A DNA stretch of 64,000 nt, from NCBI RefSeq assembly GCF_002005565.1, contig NZ_BDJC01000031.1, positions 1 to 64,000 of the forward strand, written 5' to 3'. The stretch comes from Streptomyces sp. JHA26 (GTDB taxonomy: Bacteria; Actinomycetota; Actinomycetes; Streptomycetales; Streptomycetaceae). Of this stretch, positions 32,643 to 40,464 are shown piece by piece. Made by a program: the position numbers and the translations under genes. The notes beneath the pieces were generated by a model. That model saw only the letters and a program-made list of their open reading frames with translations. It had not been told where the DNA came from and ran no database searches. Position 1 is the first letter of the stretch; every line of letters begins with the position of its first letter.

Positions 32643-33701
32643 ATGGCGCACACCTCGGGCACCGACACGCGAACCCGCTCCTTCCTCGACGAGGCCAAGG
32701 ACGCCGTCACCCCGCGGGCCACCGCGCTCGTCCTCGGCGTGCTCGCGCTCCAGCTGCTGTTCATCGCCTCCTACGTGGGAGCGCTGCACGATCCGAAGCC
32801 GAAGGACGTGCCCTTCGGCGTGGTCGCGCCCGGGGCGGCCGCCGGACGGACGGTGGACCGGCTGGAGCGGCTGCCCGGTTCGCCGCTGGACCCGCGCACG
32901 GTGGCCGACGAGGCGGGCGCCCGGCGGCAGATCATGAACCGGGACATCGACGGTGCCCTGATCGTGGACCCCCGGGGCAGCCGGGACACCCTGCTGGTCG
33001 CCTCCGGCGGCGGCACCGTCCTCGCCACCACCCTGGAGGGCATCACCACGAAGCTCGAGGAGGCCGAGGGACGCACCGTACGGACCGTCGACATCGCCCC
33101 GGCCTCCGCCCACGACTTCGACGGACTGTCGTCCTTCTACCTGGTCGTGGGCTGGTGCGTCGGCGGTTACCTGTGCGCCTCGATCCTGGCGATCAGCAGC
33201 GGCGCCCGGCCGGCCGATCCGCGCCGCGCGGCGATCCGGCTGATCGTGATGGCGCTGGTGTCGATCGTCGGCGGACTGGGCGGCGCGGTGATCGTCGGGC
33301 CGATCCTGGGCGCCCTGCCCGGCAGCGTGGTGGACCTGTGGGGGCTCGGCGCGCTGATCACCTTCTCGGTGGGCGCCGCCACGCTCGCCCTCCAGGGCGT
33401 CTTCGGGATCGTCGGCATCGGGCTGGCGATCCTGCTGGTGGTGGTCGCGGGCAACCCGAGCGCGGGCGGCGCCTTCCCGCTGCCGCTGCTGCCGCCGTTC
33501 TGGAGGGCGATCGGGCCGGCGCTCCCGCCGGGCGCCGGGACGTGGGCGGCCCGTTCGATCGCCTACTTCGAGGGCAACGCCGAGACCGCCTCCCTGCTGG
33601 TGCTGTGGGCCTGGGCGGTCGCGGGGACCGTGATCACGTTGCTGGCGGCCGTGCTGCGCCGCCGACGGCAGGAGGCGGAGCTGCCCACGCAGGTCGGCTG
33701 A
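32643..33701 (+). CDS. integral membrane protein, ABC-2/YhgE-like
   Basis: 352 residues. One N-terminal membrane segment (LVLGVLALQLLFIASYVGAL) is followed by an extracytoplasmic domain of about 130 residues (DVPFGVVAPGAAAG, GALIVDPRGSRDTLLVASGGG), then five further segments from LVVGWCVGGYLCASILAI to WAWAVAGTVITLLAAVL. This topology is that of YhgE/Pip and ABC-2 permease-like proteins, which act in secretion or efflux. No ATPase is adjacent. ATG 32643; the start has no strong ribosome binding site. Confidence 0.75.
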   Translation: MAHTSGTDTRTRSFLDEAKDAVTPRATALVLGVLALQLLFIASYVGALHDPKPKDVPFGVVAPGAAAGRTVDRLERLPGSPLDPRTVADEAGARRQIMNRDIDGALIVDPRGSRDTLLVASGGGTVLATTLEGITTKLEEAEGRTVRTVDIAPASAHDFDGLSSFYLVVGWCVGGYLCASILAISSGARPADPRRAAIRLIVMALVSIVGGLGGAVIVGPILGALPGSVVDLWGLGALITFSVGAATLALQGVFGIVGIGLAILLVVVAGNPSAGGAFPLPLLPPFWRAIGPALPPGAGTWAARSIAYFEGNAETASLLVLWAWAVAGTVITLLAAVLRRRRQEAELPTQVG

Positions 33702-33715
33702 CCCGCGCGGCCGGA

Positions 33716-33745
33716 CGGGACGTCCGCGGGCATGCGGACGTCCCG
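33716..33745. terminator. terminator between membrane protein and protease genes
   Basis: A perfect 12-bp stem (CGGGACGTCCGC at 33716-33727 with its complement at 33734-33745) and a 6-nt loop lie between convergent stop codons at 33701 and 33785. Confidence 0.8.
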
Positions 33746-33784
33746 CCCCTCGCGCGCGGGGCGGGACTCCACAGGTGCGTGTGC

Positions 33785-34867
33785 TCAGCCGATCTGCGTG
33801 CCGGTGGCCGACAGGGCCTCCGTCACCGGCTGGAAGAAGGTCTGCCCGCCCGCGGTGCAGTCGCCGCTGCCGCCGGAGGTGAGGCCGATGGCCTTGTCGC
33901 CGGAGAAGAGCGAGCCGCCGCTGTCGCCGGGCTCGGCGCAGACGTCGGTCTGGATCAGGCCGTTGACGATGTCGCCGTTGCCGTAGTTCACGGTGGCGTC
34001 CAGGCCGGTGACCGTCCCGTCGTGCACCTGGGTGGTGGAACCGCTGCGGGTCACCTTCATGCCGACGGTGGCCTCGGCGGCGCCCGAGATGGCCTGCGAG
34101 GACCCGTCGTAGAGGTTCACCTCGCTCGGGTGGGCCACGTCGGCGGTGTACTTGACCAGGCCGTAGTCGTTGTCCGGGAAGCTGGACGCCTCGTTCTGGC
34201 CGATCACCGTGCCGGAGGAGTCCGACCAGCTGGAGATGGACTCGGTGCAGTGCCCGGCGGTGAGGAAGTACGGCTCGCCGCCCTTGGTCACGTTGAAGCC
34301 GAGCGAGCAGCGCCCGCCGCCTCCGGTGATGGCGTCGCCGCCCGCGACGAAGGGCTTGTACTCACCCTTGGTCCGCCTCAGTTCGGCCTTGGCGCCCAGC
34401 CCGTCGACCACCTCGGTCAGCTTGGCCCACTCGGCCGCGGAGACCGTGCGGTCTGCGGTGACGACGACCTTGTTGGTGGTCGGGTCGGTCGCCCAGGACG
34501 TGCCCGGGACGGCCGCGTCCTTCGCGAGGGTGGTGCGCGCGCTCTTCAGCTCGGCGAGCGAGTTCTCGACGATTCTCGCCTTGGCGCCGGCCTCCTCGAC
34601 GGTCTGCGCGGCGGCCTCGTCGAGCACGTTGACGACGAGGCTCTTCGCCCGGGCGTCGTAGTACGTGCCCGCCGCGTCGGCGCCGAGGTCGCCGAGCAGC
34701 GCGGAGGCGAGCTTCCCGGCCGCCGTGACCGACAGGGTCTTCGGCGCGGAGGCCTCCGGGGACTCGCTGGCGTTCGCGCTCTGGAAGGTGACTCCCGCGG
34801 CGACCAGTGCGGTGATGCCCGCACCTGCCACGGCTGCCCGCCGCCTGGGTATGCGTCGGTGCTTCAA
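33785..34867 (-). CDS. secreted streptogrisin-type serine protease (S1E), long pro-region
   Basis: 360 residues: signal peptide (RAAVAGAGITALVAAGVTF), an alpha-lytic-type prodomain (about 40-170) needed for folding, and a chymotrypsin-fold protease from about GGDAITGGGGRCSLGFNV. The triad is visible in YFLTAGHCTES (His), SFPDNDYGLVKY (Asp) and CAEPGDSGGSLF (Ser). The start is TTG at 34867 after AGGAGG, with KHRRIPRRR following; no in-frame ATG or GTG is so well placed. It lies upstream of, and parallel to, a second streptogrisin gene, but each has its own terminator. Confidence 0.9.
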   Translation of the reverse strand: MKHRRIPRRRAAVAGAGITALVAAGVTFQSANASESPEASAPKTLSVTAAGKLASALLGDLGADAAGTYYDARAKSLVVNVLDEAAAQTVEEAGAKARIVENSLAELKSARTTLAKDAAVPGTSWATDPTTNKVVVTADRTVSAAEWAKLTEVVDGLGAKAELRRTKGEYKPFVAGGDAITGGGGRCSLGFNVTKGGEPYFLTAGHCTESISSWSDSSGTVIGQNEASSFPDNDYGLVKYTADVAHPSEVNLYDGSSQAISGAAEATVGMKVTRSGSTTQVHDGTVTGLDATVNYGNGDIVNGLIQTDVCAEPGDSGGSLFSGDKAIGLTSGGSGDCTAGGQTFFQPVTEALSATGTQIG

Positions 34868-35102
34868 CTCGCGTCCTCCTGTGGGGGGGCGGCCCGGAGG
34901 TTGTGGGGACCTCGTAGGCCGGAAGGCTGGTTGACGAGCGTTCACTCTTCCGACTCCACAGACCGCACACAAGGTCGACTCAAGGACGTGCGCACGACAA
35001 CTCCAGCGCGGTCACAGGTCCTTCACCGGTCATGTCCCTTCCCGGAGGATTCGCGGAGCGGAATCGCACCGCGAACACCACGGCGGGCGGCCGGGCAAGG
35101 GG

Positions 35103-35135
35103 GAGCCCCCGCACGCGGGCTGCGTGCGGGGGCTC
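35103..35135. terminator. terminator of the streptogrisin B-like gene
   Basis: A perfect 14-bp stem (GAGCCCCCGCACGC at 35103-35116 with its complement at 35122-35135) and a 5-nt loop lie 32 nt after the stop codon of the protease gene on the minus strand. Confidence 0.8.
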
Positions 35136-35166
35136 GTCGTGCTGCCGGCTGCGTTGCGGGACGGCC

Positions 35167-36078
35167 TCAGTAGACGCTGACGCCGTAGGCGCTCAGGGCC
35201 TCCGTGACCGGCTGGAAGAACGTCGTGCCGCCGGAGGAGCAGTCGCCGCTGCCGCCGGAGGTCAGGCCGTACGCGACGCCGTTGCTGCCGTAGAGCGGAC
35301 CGCCGGAGTCGCCGGGCTCGGCGCAGACCGTGGTCTGGATCAGCCCGGAGACGATGTCGCCGCCGCCGTAGTTGACGGTGGCGTTCAGCGCGGTGACCCG
35401 GCCGCTGTGGGTGCCGCTGGTGGAGCCGTCACGGATGACGGTGGTGCCCACGCTCGGGGTGGCCGCGCGGGTGATGTCCACGCCGTTCGCGGTACCGGGC
35501 TTGCTGACGGACGTGTTGGTGTACCGCACGATGCCGTAGTCGTTGCCCGGGAAGCTGGAGCCGGCGGTCGTGCCGAGGACCGTGCTGTGCCCGGAGTTCG
35601 ACCACCAGGTGCCGGCACCGTCGGTGCAGTGGCCGGCGGTCAGGAAGTACTCGGTCCCGTTGCTCGCACGGACGTTGAAGCCGAGGGAGCAGCGCCAGCT
35701 GCTCGCGTAGATGGCGTCACCGCCCTGGATGAGCTTGTTGAACGTGCCGGGGGTGCGCTTGATCGTGAGGGCGCCGGCCTTGTCGCCGGCCTGTTCCTTG
35801 ATCTTCGCGATCTCGGCCTGGGTGACCGTGCTGTCGACGGTGACGAGCACCCGGCCGGACTTGCCGTCGACGGCCCAGGCGGTACCGGGGACGTCGGCCT
35901 GGAGCACGGCACCGCTGGCGCTCCGCAGCTCCGCGCCGCTGAAGGTGGCGGGGGCGCTGTCGGACGCGTTCGCGCTGGGGACCGCGATCGCTGCCGCGGC
36001 CACGAGGCCGGTGGATACGGCGATCAGCCGGGTCCGTCTCGAGATGCCGCTGCGGGGGTTGGTGCGCTTGATCCTCAC
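35167..36078 (-). CDS. secreted streptogrisin B-like serine protease (S1E)
   Basis: 303 residues, closely like Streptomyces griseus protease B. The signal peptide follows RIKRTNPRSGISRRTR and ends ANA; a short prodomain spans about 40-115; the mature enzyme begins near IQGGDAIYASSWRCSLGFNV. The triad lies in YFLTAGHCTDG, SFPGNDYGIVRY and CAEPGDSGGPLY; the substrate pocket SGGSGDCSSGGTTFFQPV suits chymotrypsin-like cleavage. GTG 36078 after GGAGG is preferred over 36093 because known SGPB precursors start with the same RIKRT sequence. Transcribed alone. Confidence 0.93.
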   Translation of the reverse strand: MRIKRTNPRSGISRRTRLIAVSTGLVAAAAIAVPSANASDSAPATFSGAELRSASGAVLQADVPGTAWAVDGKSGRVLVTVDSTVTQAEIAKIKEQAGDKAGALTIKRTPGTFNKLIQGGDAIYASSWRCSLGFNVRASNGTEYFLTAGHCTDGAGTWWSNSGHSTVLGTTAGSSFPGNDYGIVRYTNTSVSKPGTANGVDITRAATPSVGTTVIRDGSTSGTHSGRVTALNATVNYGGGDIVSGLIQTTVCAEPGDSGGPLYGSNGVAYGLTSGGSGDCSSGGTTFFQPVTEALSAYGVSVY

Positions 36079-36287
36079 TTTTCGTTCCTCCACGGGGGAA
36101 GTCGGGGGCCCTCTCGTGGGGTTGGGGCCCGTGAGGCGCAGTCAGGGAACGGGCGTCCGGGTCCCGGACACGCCGTGCTCCTGACAAGCGCTGAGGTTGG
36201 AGTATTCGGCCGAACGGCCGGTCGGCGCAAGAGTGCCTTTCGGCCTTCAACCACCGCCCGGCCGTCTCCGCCAACCCCCGTGGGACG

Positions 36288-37073
36288 TCAACGCAGTTCA
36301 CGCTCCCCCGCCTCGATCCCGGCCGCCGGCGTGTTCCCCGGCGGCGGGAAGGGGCAGATGAAGTGGTCGGCGAACGCGCACGGCGGCAGCAGGGCACGGT
36401 TGAAGTCGACCGTCGTACGCCCCTCGGCGTCCGGTGCGCCGGGGCGCAGGAACCGGAAGCGGTGACTGGTGCTCCCACTGGTGGCGTCCGCGAACACGGC
36501 CCACAGCGAACCGTCCTCCTCCACGGTCACCTGGAGCGTGTGGTCCCGGCCGTCCAGCGTGAAGGCCAGTTCCCCGCCGAGGCCGAGCCCGCGCTCCCGT
36601 CCGTCCGCGTTCGGCACCCGCACGCTGCGCCGCCCGGTGTCGTACGGCGTGAAGCGTCCCGGCACCGACCGGCGCGGATCGTAGGGCGTGGCCACGATGC
36701 CGCGGAACGCGCGCCGCGCCCCGGCGGCCGGGTCGAAGTCGCGCACGCCCCAGGCGCCCTCACGGAGCAGGACGACCAGGCGCCGTTCGCCGTACGCCAC
36801 CCGGGCCGCGCTCGCCGGGCCCGGGTCGGCCGCCAGCCGCACCTCGCCGTCCAGGGGCCGGCCGTCCACGATCAACCCGTCCGCCCCGGCGGCCGTCAGC
36901 ACCACGGCGTCGTCGTCCGCCGCCCAGGTGCCCGGGATGCCCGGCAGCCGCCCGTCCGGACGGTCCTCCAGCCAGTACGTGCCGGTCAGCGCGAGCGGCC
37001 CGTAGGGCGCCGACACCGTCGCCACGCGCTGCTCGTGCCAGCGCTCCCACTCGTCGGATGCGTCCGTCGTCAT
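36288..37073 (-). CDS. DUF1684 family protein
   Basis: 261 residues. The C-terminal signature of the family is clear: TVDFNRALLPPCAFADHFICPFPP, with PPPGN after it; earlier regions include GTYWLEDRPDGRLPGIPG and a beta-rich middle. DUF1684 proteins are widespread, of unknown activity; no signal peptide is present here, so it is cytoplasmic. ATG 37073. It lies downstream of the DUF5685 gene on the same strand with a 90-nt gap. Confidence 0.82.
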   Translation of the reverse strand: MTTDASDEWERWHEQRVATVSAPYGPLALTGTYWLEDRPDGRLPGIPGTWAADDDAVVLTAAGADGLIVDGRPLDGEVRLAADPGPASAARVAYGERRLVVLLREGAWGVRDFDPAAGARRAFRGIVATPYDPRRSVPGRFTPYDTGRRSVRVPNADGRERGLGLGGELAFTLDGRDHTLQVTVEEDGSLWAVFADATSGSTSHRFRFLRPGAPDAEGRTTVDFNRALLPPCAFADHFICPFPPPGNTPAAGIEAGERELR

Positions 37074-37162
37074 GCGGTCGCCCTTCCCCACCGGTCCGGG
37101 GCGATCACCGGGTCCGAGGTCTCGCCCCCGAACCGGGGGACCGACGGCCGGCCGACGGTCCC

Positions 37163-38338
37163 TCAGCAGTCGCACCCACAGTCACAGCCGCTGCAGCAGC
37201 ACCCGTCGTCACCGCAGCAGTCACTGCAGTTGCTGCAGCACTCACAGCAGTCGCAGCAGTCGTCGCAGCTCTGGCACAGCCCTTCCCTGCGCTGCCTGGT
37301 CCAGGGGTCCTCGAACGTGCCGCAGCACATCTGGCACGTGCAGGCCAGCCCCAGCCACACGGCACACCCCGCGAGCAGCCCCCGCCGGTCGCGGCGCGGC
37401 GGCTCCGGGGGCGTCGGCGCGCCGGGGCCGCCCGGGGCACCGGGCGGGGCGTACGGGTGGCTGCCGTGCGCGCAGGAGGGGGTGCCGAAGGCGCGGTCGA
37501 CGGAGGTGCCCAACTCGTGCACCAGCAGCCGGTGCACCAGCCGGCCGTCGGTGAACTCGGCCTCGCGCAGCGCCAGCCGTATCCCGTGCACGGCGTCGTC
37601 GGCCAGCCGGCGTGCCTCCGTGCGCGGGGTGCCGGTGGCGGTGAGCGGGTTCCAGGCGCCCGACGCGGCGTCGGCCTCCTGGTCCTCCACGGCGTCCAGG
37701 AGATGGGCGAGCCGACCGAACAGGCGACCCGCCTCGGCGAGCGGCCCGGCGTTGTGCGGCCGTCCGGCGAGGTGGGCGGTGTGGGCGAACGCGGCGGCGG
37801 TCGCGGTCTCGGTCGGCTCGGTGACGGTGAGCAGGGGCGTGCCGGGTCCGGCGAGCGCCTCGATGCCGGTCTGCCGGTCCACGGCGTCGACCAGGACGGC
37901 GGTGTCGAACCCGACGGCGCCGCCGCCGCGGTGGCCGGCCGCGTCCCAGCCGGCGGCGACCCGGCGGGCGGCGCGGGCCACCGGCCGCCGGGCCAGCAGT
38001 CCGTCCCCGTCGGCGACGTGGTCGCGCACCTTCGCCGAGGCCAGGACCAGGGAGACGGCCGCCGCGAGCCGGGCGCCCTCACCGTGCGCGACGGACGCGG
38101 TGCGCATCCCGCGCAACGGGCACGGTCCCGCCGTGCGCCGGCCGGCCCCCGCGCCGCCCCGCTCGGCCTGAGCCTCCGTCAACACCGATATGAGCAGCCC
38201 GTCATAGTTCGTCACGATCCGCGCGAACTGTCCGTGGTTCTTGCGCAGCGCGAGACACAGCCCGCACAGGTGCGCCATCCACTGACTGGTGAGGTTCTCC
38301 CCCAGCCGGTGCCTGCAGGGCCTGACGATTCCGAACAC
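37163..38338 (-). CDS. DUF5685 protein with cysteine-rich metallothionein-like tail
   Basis: 391 residues. The N-terminus FGIVRPCRHRL and MAHLCGLCLALRKNHGQFAR holds clustered Cys/His typical of the family; a helical domain follows to about 290, then a Pro/Gly linker and one hydrophobic stretch (LLAGCAVWLGLACTC). The last 59 residues (333-391) contain 22 cysteines, in CC and CxC runs such as CDDCCDCCECC and CSGCDCGCDC. GTG 38338 after GGGGGAG fits the family start. Metal or cofactor binding is a natural inference; the function is unknown. Confidence 0.82.
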   Translation of the reverse strand: MFGIVRPCRHRLGENLTSQWMAHLCGLCLALRKNHGQFARIVTNYDGLLISVLTEAQAERGGAGAGRRTAGPCPLRGMRTASVAHGEGARLAAAVSLVLASAKVRDHVADGDGLLARRPVARAARRVAAGWDAAGHRGGGAVGFDTAVLVDAVDRQTGIEALAGPGTPLLTVTEPTETATAAAFAHTAHLAGRPHNAGPLAEAGRLFGRLAHLLDAVEDQEADAASGAWNPLTATGTPRTEARRLADDAVHGIRLALREAEFTDGRLVHRLLVHELGTSVDRAFGTPSCAHGSHPYAPPGAPGGPGAPTPPEPPRRDRRGLLAGCAVWLGLACTCQMCCGTFEDPWTRQRREGLCQSCDDCCDCCECCSNCSDCCGDDGCCCSGCDCGCDC

Positions 38339-38565
38339 GACACTCCCCCGTGAGTTCGTACGACGCTGAGCTGCGGCATCGTACCGGCAGCCGTGTTCAC
38401 CCGTCCGCACCCTCCCTCACCCGTCCGCCGGGAAGAATCATATTTCACTCACAGTCAGCATCCGTTTGGGAAACGTCCCTTGGGACACAAGGACTCTCGA
38501 CGGATCCGCTGTGCACCAGTACCGTCACAAACCCCCCGCGCGGCGTCTATCCACTTGGCGCGACG

Positions 38566-38596
38566 TCCGCATCATGGATGACCATAGGGATGCGGA
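38566..38596. promoter_or_regulatory. 31-nt dyad upstream of sflA
   Basis: TCCGCATC at 38566-38573 and GATGCGGA at 38589-38596 are exact complements, and inside them ATGG pairs with CCAT. The dyad ends 33 nt before the sflA start codon, so it would lie in the promoter or the untranslated leader. Confidence 0.4.
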
Positions 38597-38629
38597 AGAC
38601 ACGAAAGACCGCTGTGAGAGGAGGCGTCC

Positions 38630-39067
38630 ATGGGATCGGTACGCAAGGCGAGTGCGTGGCTCGGCCTCGTCGACGACAACGATGACGAGCGCTACTACGA
38701 CGACGACTACTCCGAGGGCACGGAGTCCCCGGACGCCTGGGTCACGGACCCGCGGGTGAAGGTGGCCTCGGACGTCGCCGAGGAGAAGGGCCGCCGGATC
38801 GGCACGGTCACCCCGGACAGCTTCCGGGACGCCCGCGCCATCGGCGAACTGTTCCGGGAGGGTGTCCCGGTCATCATGAACCTGACGGCGATGGAGGCCG
38901 CCGACGCCAAGCGCGTCGTGGACTTCGCGGCCGGGCTGATCTTCGGCCTGCGGGGTTCGATCGAGCGGGTGTCCACCCGGGTGTTCCTGCTGAGCCCGGC
39001 CGACACCCAGGTGATCAGCGGCGACCCGGCCGCGCACCGGTCGGACGGCTTCTTCAACCAGAGCTGA
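38630..39067 (+). CDS. sflA: SepF-like cell division protein SflA
   Basis: 145 residues. The N-terminus MGSVRKASAWLGLVDDNDDE is an amphipathic helix followed by an acidic Asp/Tyr linker; the SepF domain (about 58-135) contains ITV-like TPDSFRDARAIGELFREGVP, VIMNLTAMEAADAKRVVDFAAG and FGLRGSIERVSTRVFLLSP. SepF proteins tether FtsZ to the membrane; this short paralogue, away from the division cluster, matches SflA (SCO1749 in S. coelicolor, as I recall), which affects hyphal growth. ATG 38630 follows GAGGAGG. A dyad at 38566-38596 lies upstream. Confidence 0.88.
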   Translation: MGSVRKASAWLGLVDDNDDERYYDDDYSEGTESPDAWVTDPRVKVASDVAEEKGRRIGTVTPDSFRDARAIGELFREGVPVIMNLTAMEAADAKRVVDFAAGLIFGLRGSIERVSTRVFLLSPADTQVISGDPAAHRSDGFFNQS

Positions 39068-39093
39068 GGCGGGGCCGCGCACCACGGCCCCGC
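39067..39093. terminator. bidirectional terminator between sflA and the acyl-CoA dehydrogenase gene
   Basis: A perfect 10-bp stem (GGCGGGGCCG with its complement at 39084-39093) and a 7-nt loop fill the 37-nt gap between convergent stop codons. Confidence 0.75.
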
Positions 39094-39104
39094 CCGCCCG
39101 AGCC

Positions 39105-40298
39105 TCACCGGAAGGCGTCGAGTCCGGTGAGCGCCTTGCCCAGCACCAGCTGGTGCATCTCGACGGTGCCCTCGTAGGTGAGCACCGATTCCAGGTTCGT
39201 CGCGTGCCGCATCACGGGGTACTCGAGGGAGATCCCGTTGGCACCGAGGATCGTGCGGGCCGTACGGCAGATGTCGATGGCCTCGCGTACGTTGTTGAGC
39301 TTGCCGAAGCTGACCTGCTCGGGACGCAGGCGGCCGGCGTCCATGCGCCGCCCGAGGTGGTGGGCGAGCAGGATCCCCTTGTGCAGTTCGACCGCCATGT
39401 CGGCGAGCTTGGCCTGGGTCAGCTGGAAACCGCCGATGGGCCGCCCGAACTGCTCCCGCGACGTCGCGTACTCCAGGGCCGCCTCGAAGGAACTGCGGGC
39501 CGCGCCCATCGCGCCCCAGACGATGCCGTAGCGGGCGTGGGAGAGACAGCTGAGCGGTCCGCGCAGACCGGTCACCTCCGGCAGCACGGCGTCGGCGGGC
39601 AGCCGTACGCCGTCGAGGACGAGCTCGCTGGTGACGCTGGCCCGCAGGGACCACTTGTGCTTGATCTCGGGGGCGGAGAAACCGGGGCTGTCGGTCGGCA
39701 CGACGAAGCCGCGGATGCCCTCCTCGGTCTGCGCCCAGACGACGGCGACCCCGGCCACCGACCCGTTGGTGATCCACATCTTGCGGCCGTCGAGCACCCA
39801 GTCGCCCCCGGCGTCGCGCTTGGCGCGGGTGCGCATGTTCGCGGGGTCGGAGCCGTGGTCGGGCTCGGTCAGCCCGAAGCAGCCGATCACCTCGCCGGCG
39901 GCCATGCGCGGCAGCCAGGTCCGCTTCTGCTCCTCGCTGCCGAAGCGGTGGATGGCGTACATGGCCAGGGAGCCCTGCACGGAGACCAGCGAGCGGATGC
40001 CGGAGTCGGCCGCCTCCAGCTCGAGACAGGCCAGCCCGTACTGCACGGCGGTCGCGCCGGCGCAGCCGTAGCCCTCCAGCGACATGCCGAGCGCGCCGAT
40101 GGAGCCGAGCTCGCGGGCGAGGTCCCGGACGCCGGGCAGCTCGCCCTTCTCGTACCACTCCGCGACGTGCGGCAGCACGCGGTCGGCCGCCCAGCCCCGC
40201 ACGGTGTCCCGGATCGCCAGGTCCTCCGGCTCCAGCAGGTCGTCGATGCCGAGGGGGTCGGCGGGGTCGAACGCGGGCAGCTTGGGGGACGAGGCCAT
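39105..40298 (-). CDS. glutaryl-CoA dehydrogenase-type acyl-CoA dehydrogenase
   Basis: 397 residues. FAD and substrate motifs: GCFGLTEPDHGSDPANM, KMWITNGSVAGVAVVWA, ARYGIVWGAMGAA, ATSREQFGRPIGGFQLTQAKLADM, and the catalytic base Glu in LTYEGTVEMHQLVLGKALTG. The overall pattern fits glutaryl-CoA dehydrogenases, which oxidise and decarboxylate glutaryl-CoA from lysine or tryptophan breakdown. ATG 40298. The palindrome AACTAGC-N3-GCTAGTT at 40323-40339 lies just upstream and matches the operator of the aldehyde dehydrogenase operon, hinting at joint control. Confidence 0.9.
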   Translation of the reverse strand: MASSPKLPAFDPADPLGIDDLLEPEDLAIRDTVRGWAADRVLPHVAEWYEKGELPGVRDLARELGSIGALGMSLEGYGCAGATAVQYGLACLELEAADSGIRSLVSVQGSLAMYAIHRFGSEEQKRTWLPRMAAGEVIGCFGLTEPDHGSDPANMRTRAKRDAGGDWVLDGRKMWITNGSVAGVAVVWAQTEEGIRGFVVPTDSPGFSAPEIKHKWSLRASVTSELVLDGVRLPADAVLPEVTGLRGPLSCLSHARYGIVWGAMGAARSSFEAALEYATSREQFGRPIGGFQLTQAKLADMAVELHKGILLAHHLGRRMDAGRLRPEQVSFGKLNNVREAIDICRTARTILGANGISLEYPVMRHATNLESVLTYEGTVEMHQLVLGKALTGLDAFR

Positions 40299-40322
40299 GG
40301 GACACCCTCCGGGACGAGTGAA

Positions 40323-40339
40323 AACTAGCGATGCTAGTT
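40323..40339. promoter_or_regulatory. TetR-type operator before the acyl-CoA dehydrogenase gene
   Basis: AACTAGC-GAT-GCTAGTT is a perfect 7-bp inverted repeat, 24 nt upstream of the start codon, likely overlapping the promoter. It shares the core with the site at 4682-4700. Confidence 0.7.
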
Positions 40340-40464
40340 ACGGTTCTCATGCCGACGTTACGATGCGGGGCCGCCCGCGTCCACCATCCCCGTCCCCCGC
40401 CCGCGCGCCACCCGTCCGCCGTCGGCCGAAGGGCGGACGGGCGGTGCGTGGGAGACCCCGGCGG

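Noticed and set aside
31535..35173. A plus-strand open frame of over 1200 codons
   Set aside because: It runs antisense or out of frame through the MarR, cupin, membrane protein and protease genes and has no recognisable domain; high GC leaves few stops in this frame.
37163..37290. CAG/GCAGT-like microsatellite
   Set aside because: The repeated triplets are explained by Cys and Asp codons of the DUF5685 tail read on the minus strand; it is coding, not a free satellite.
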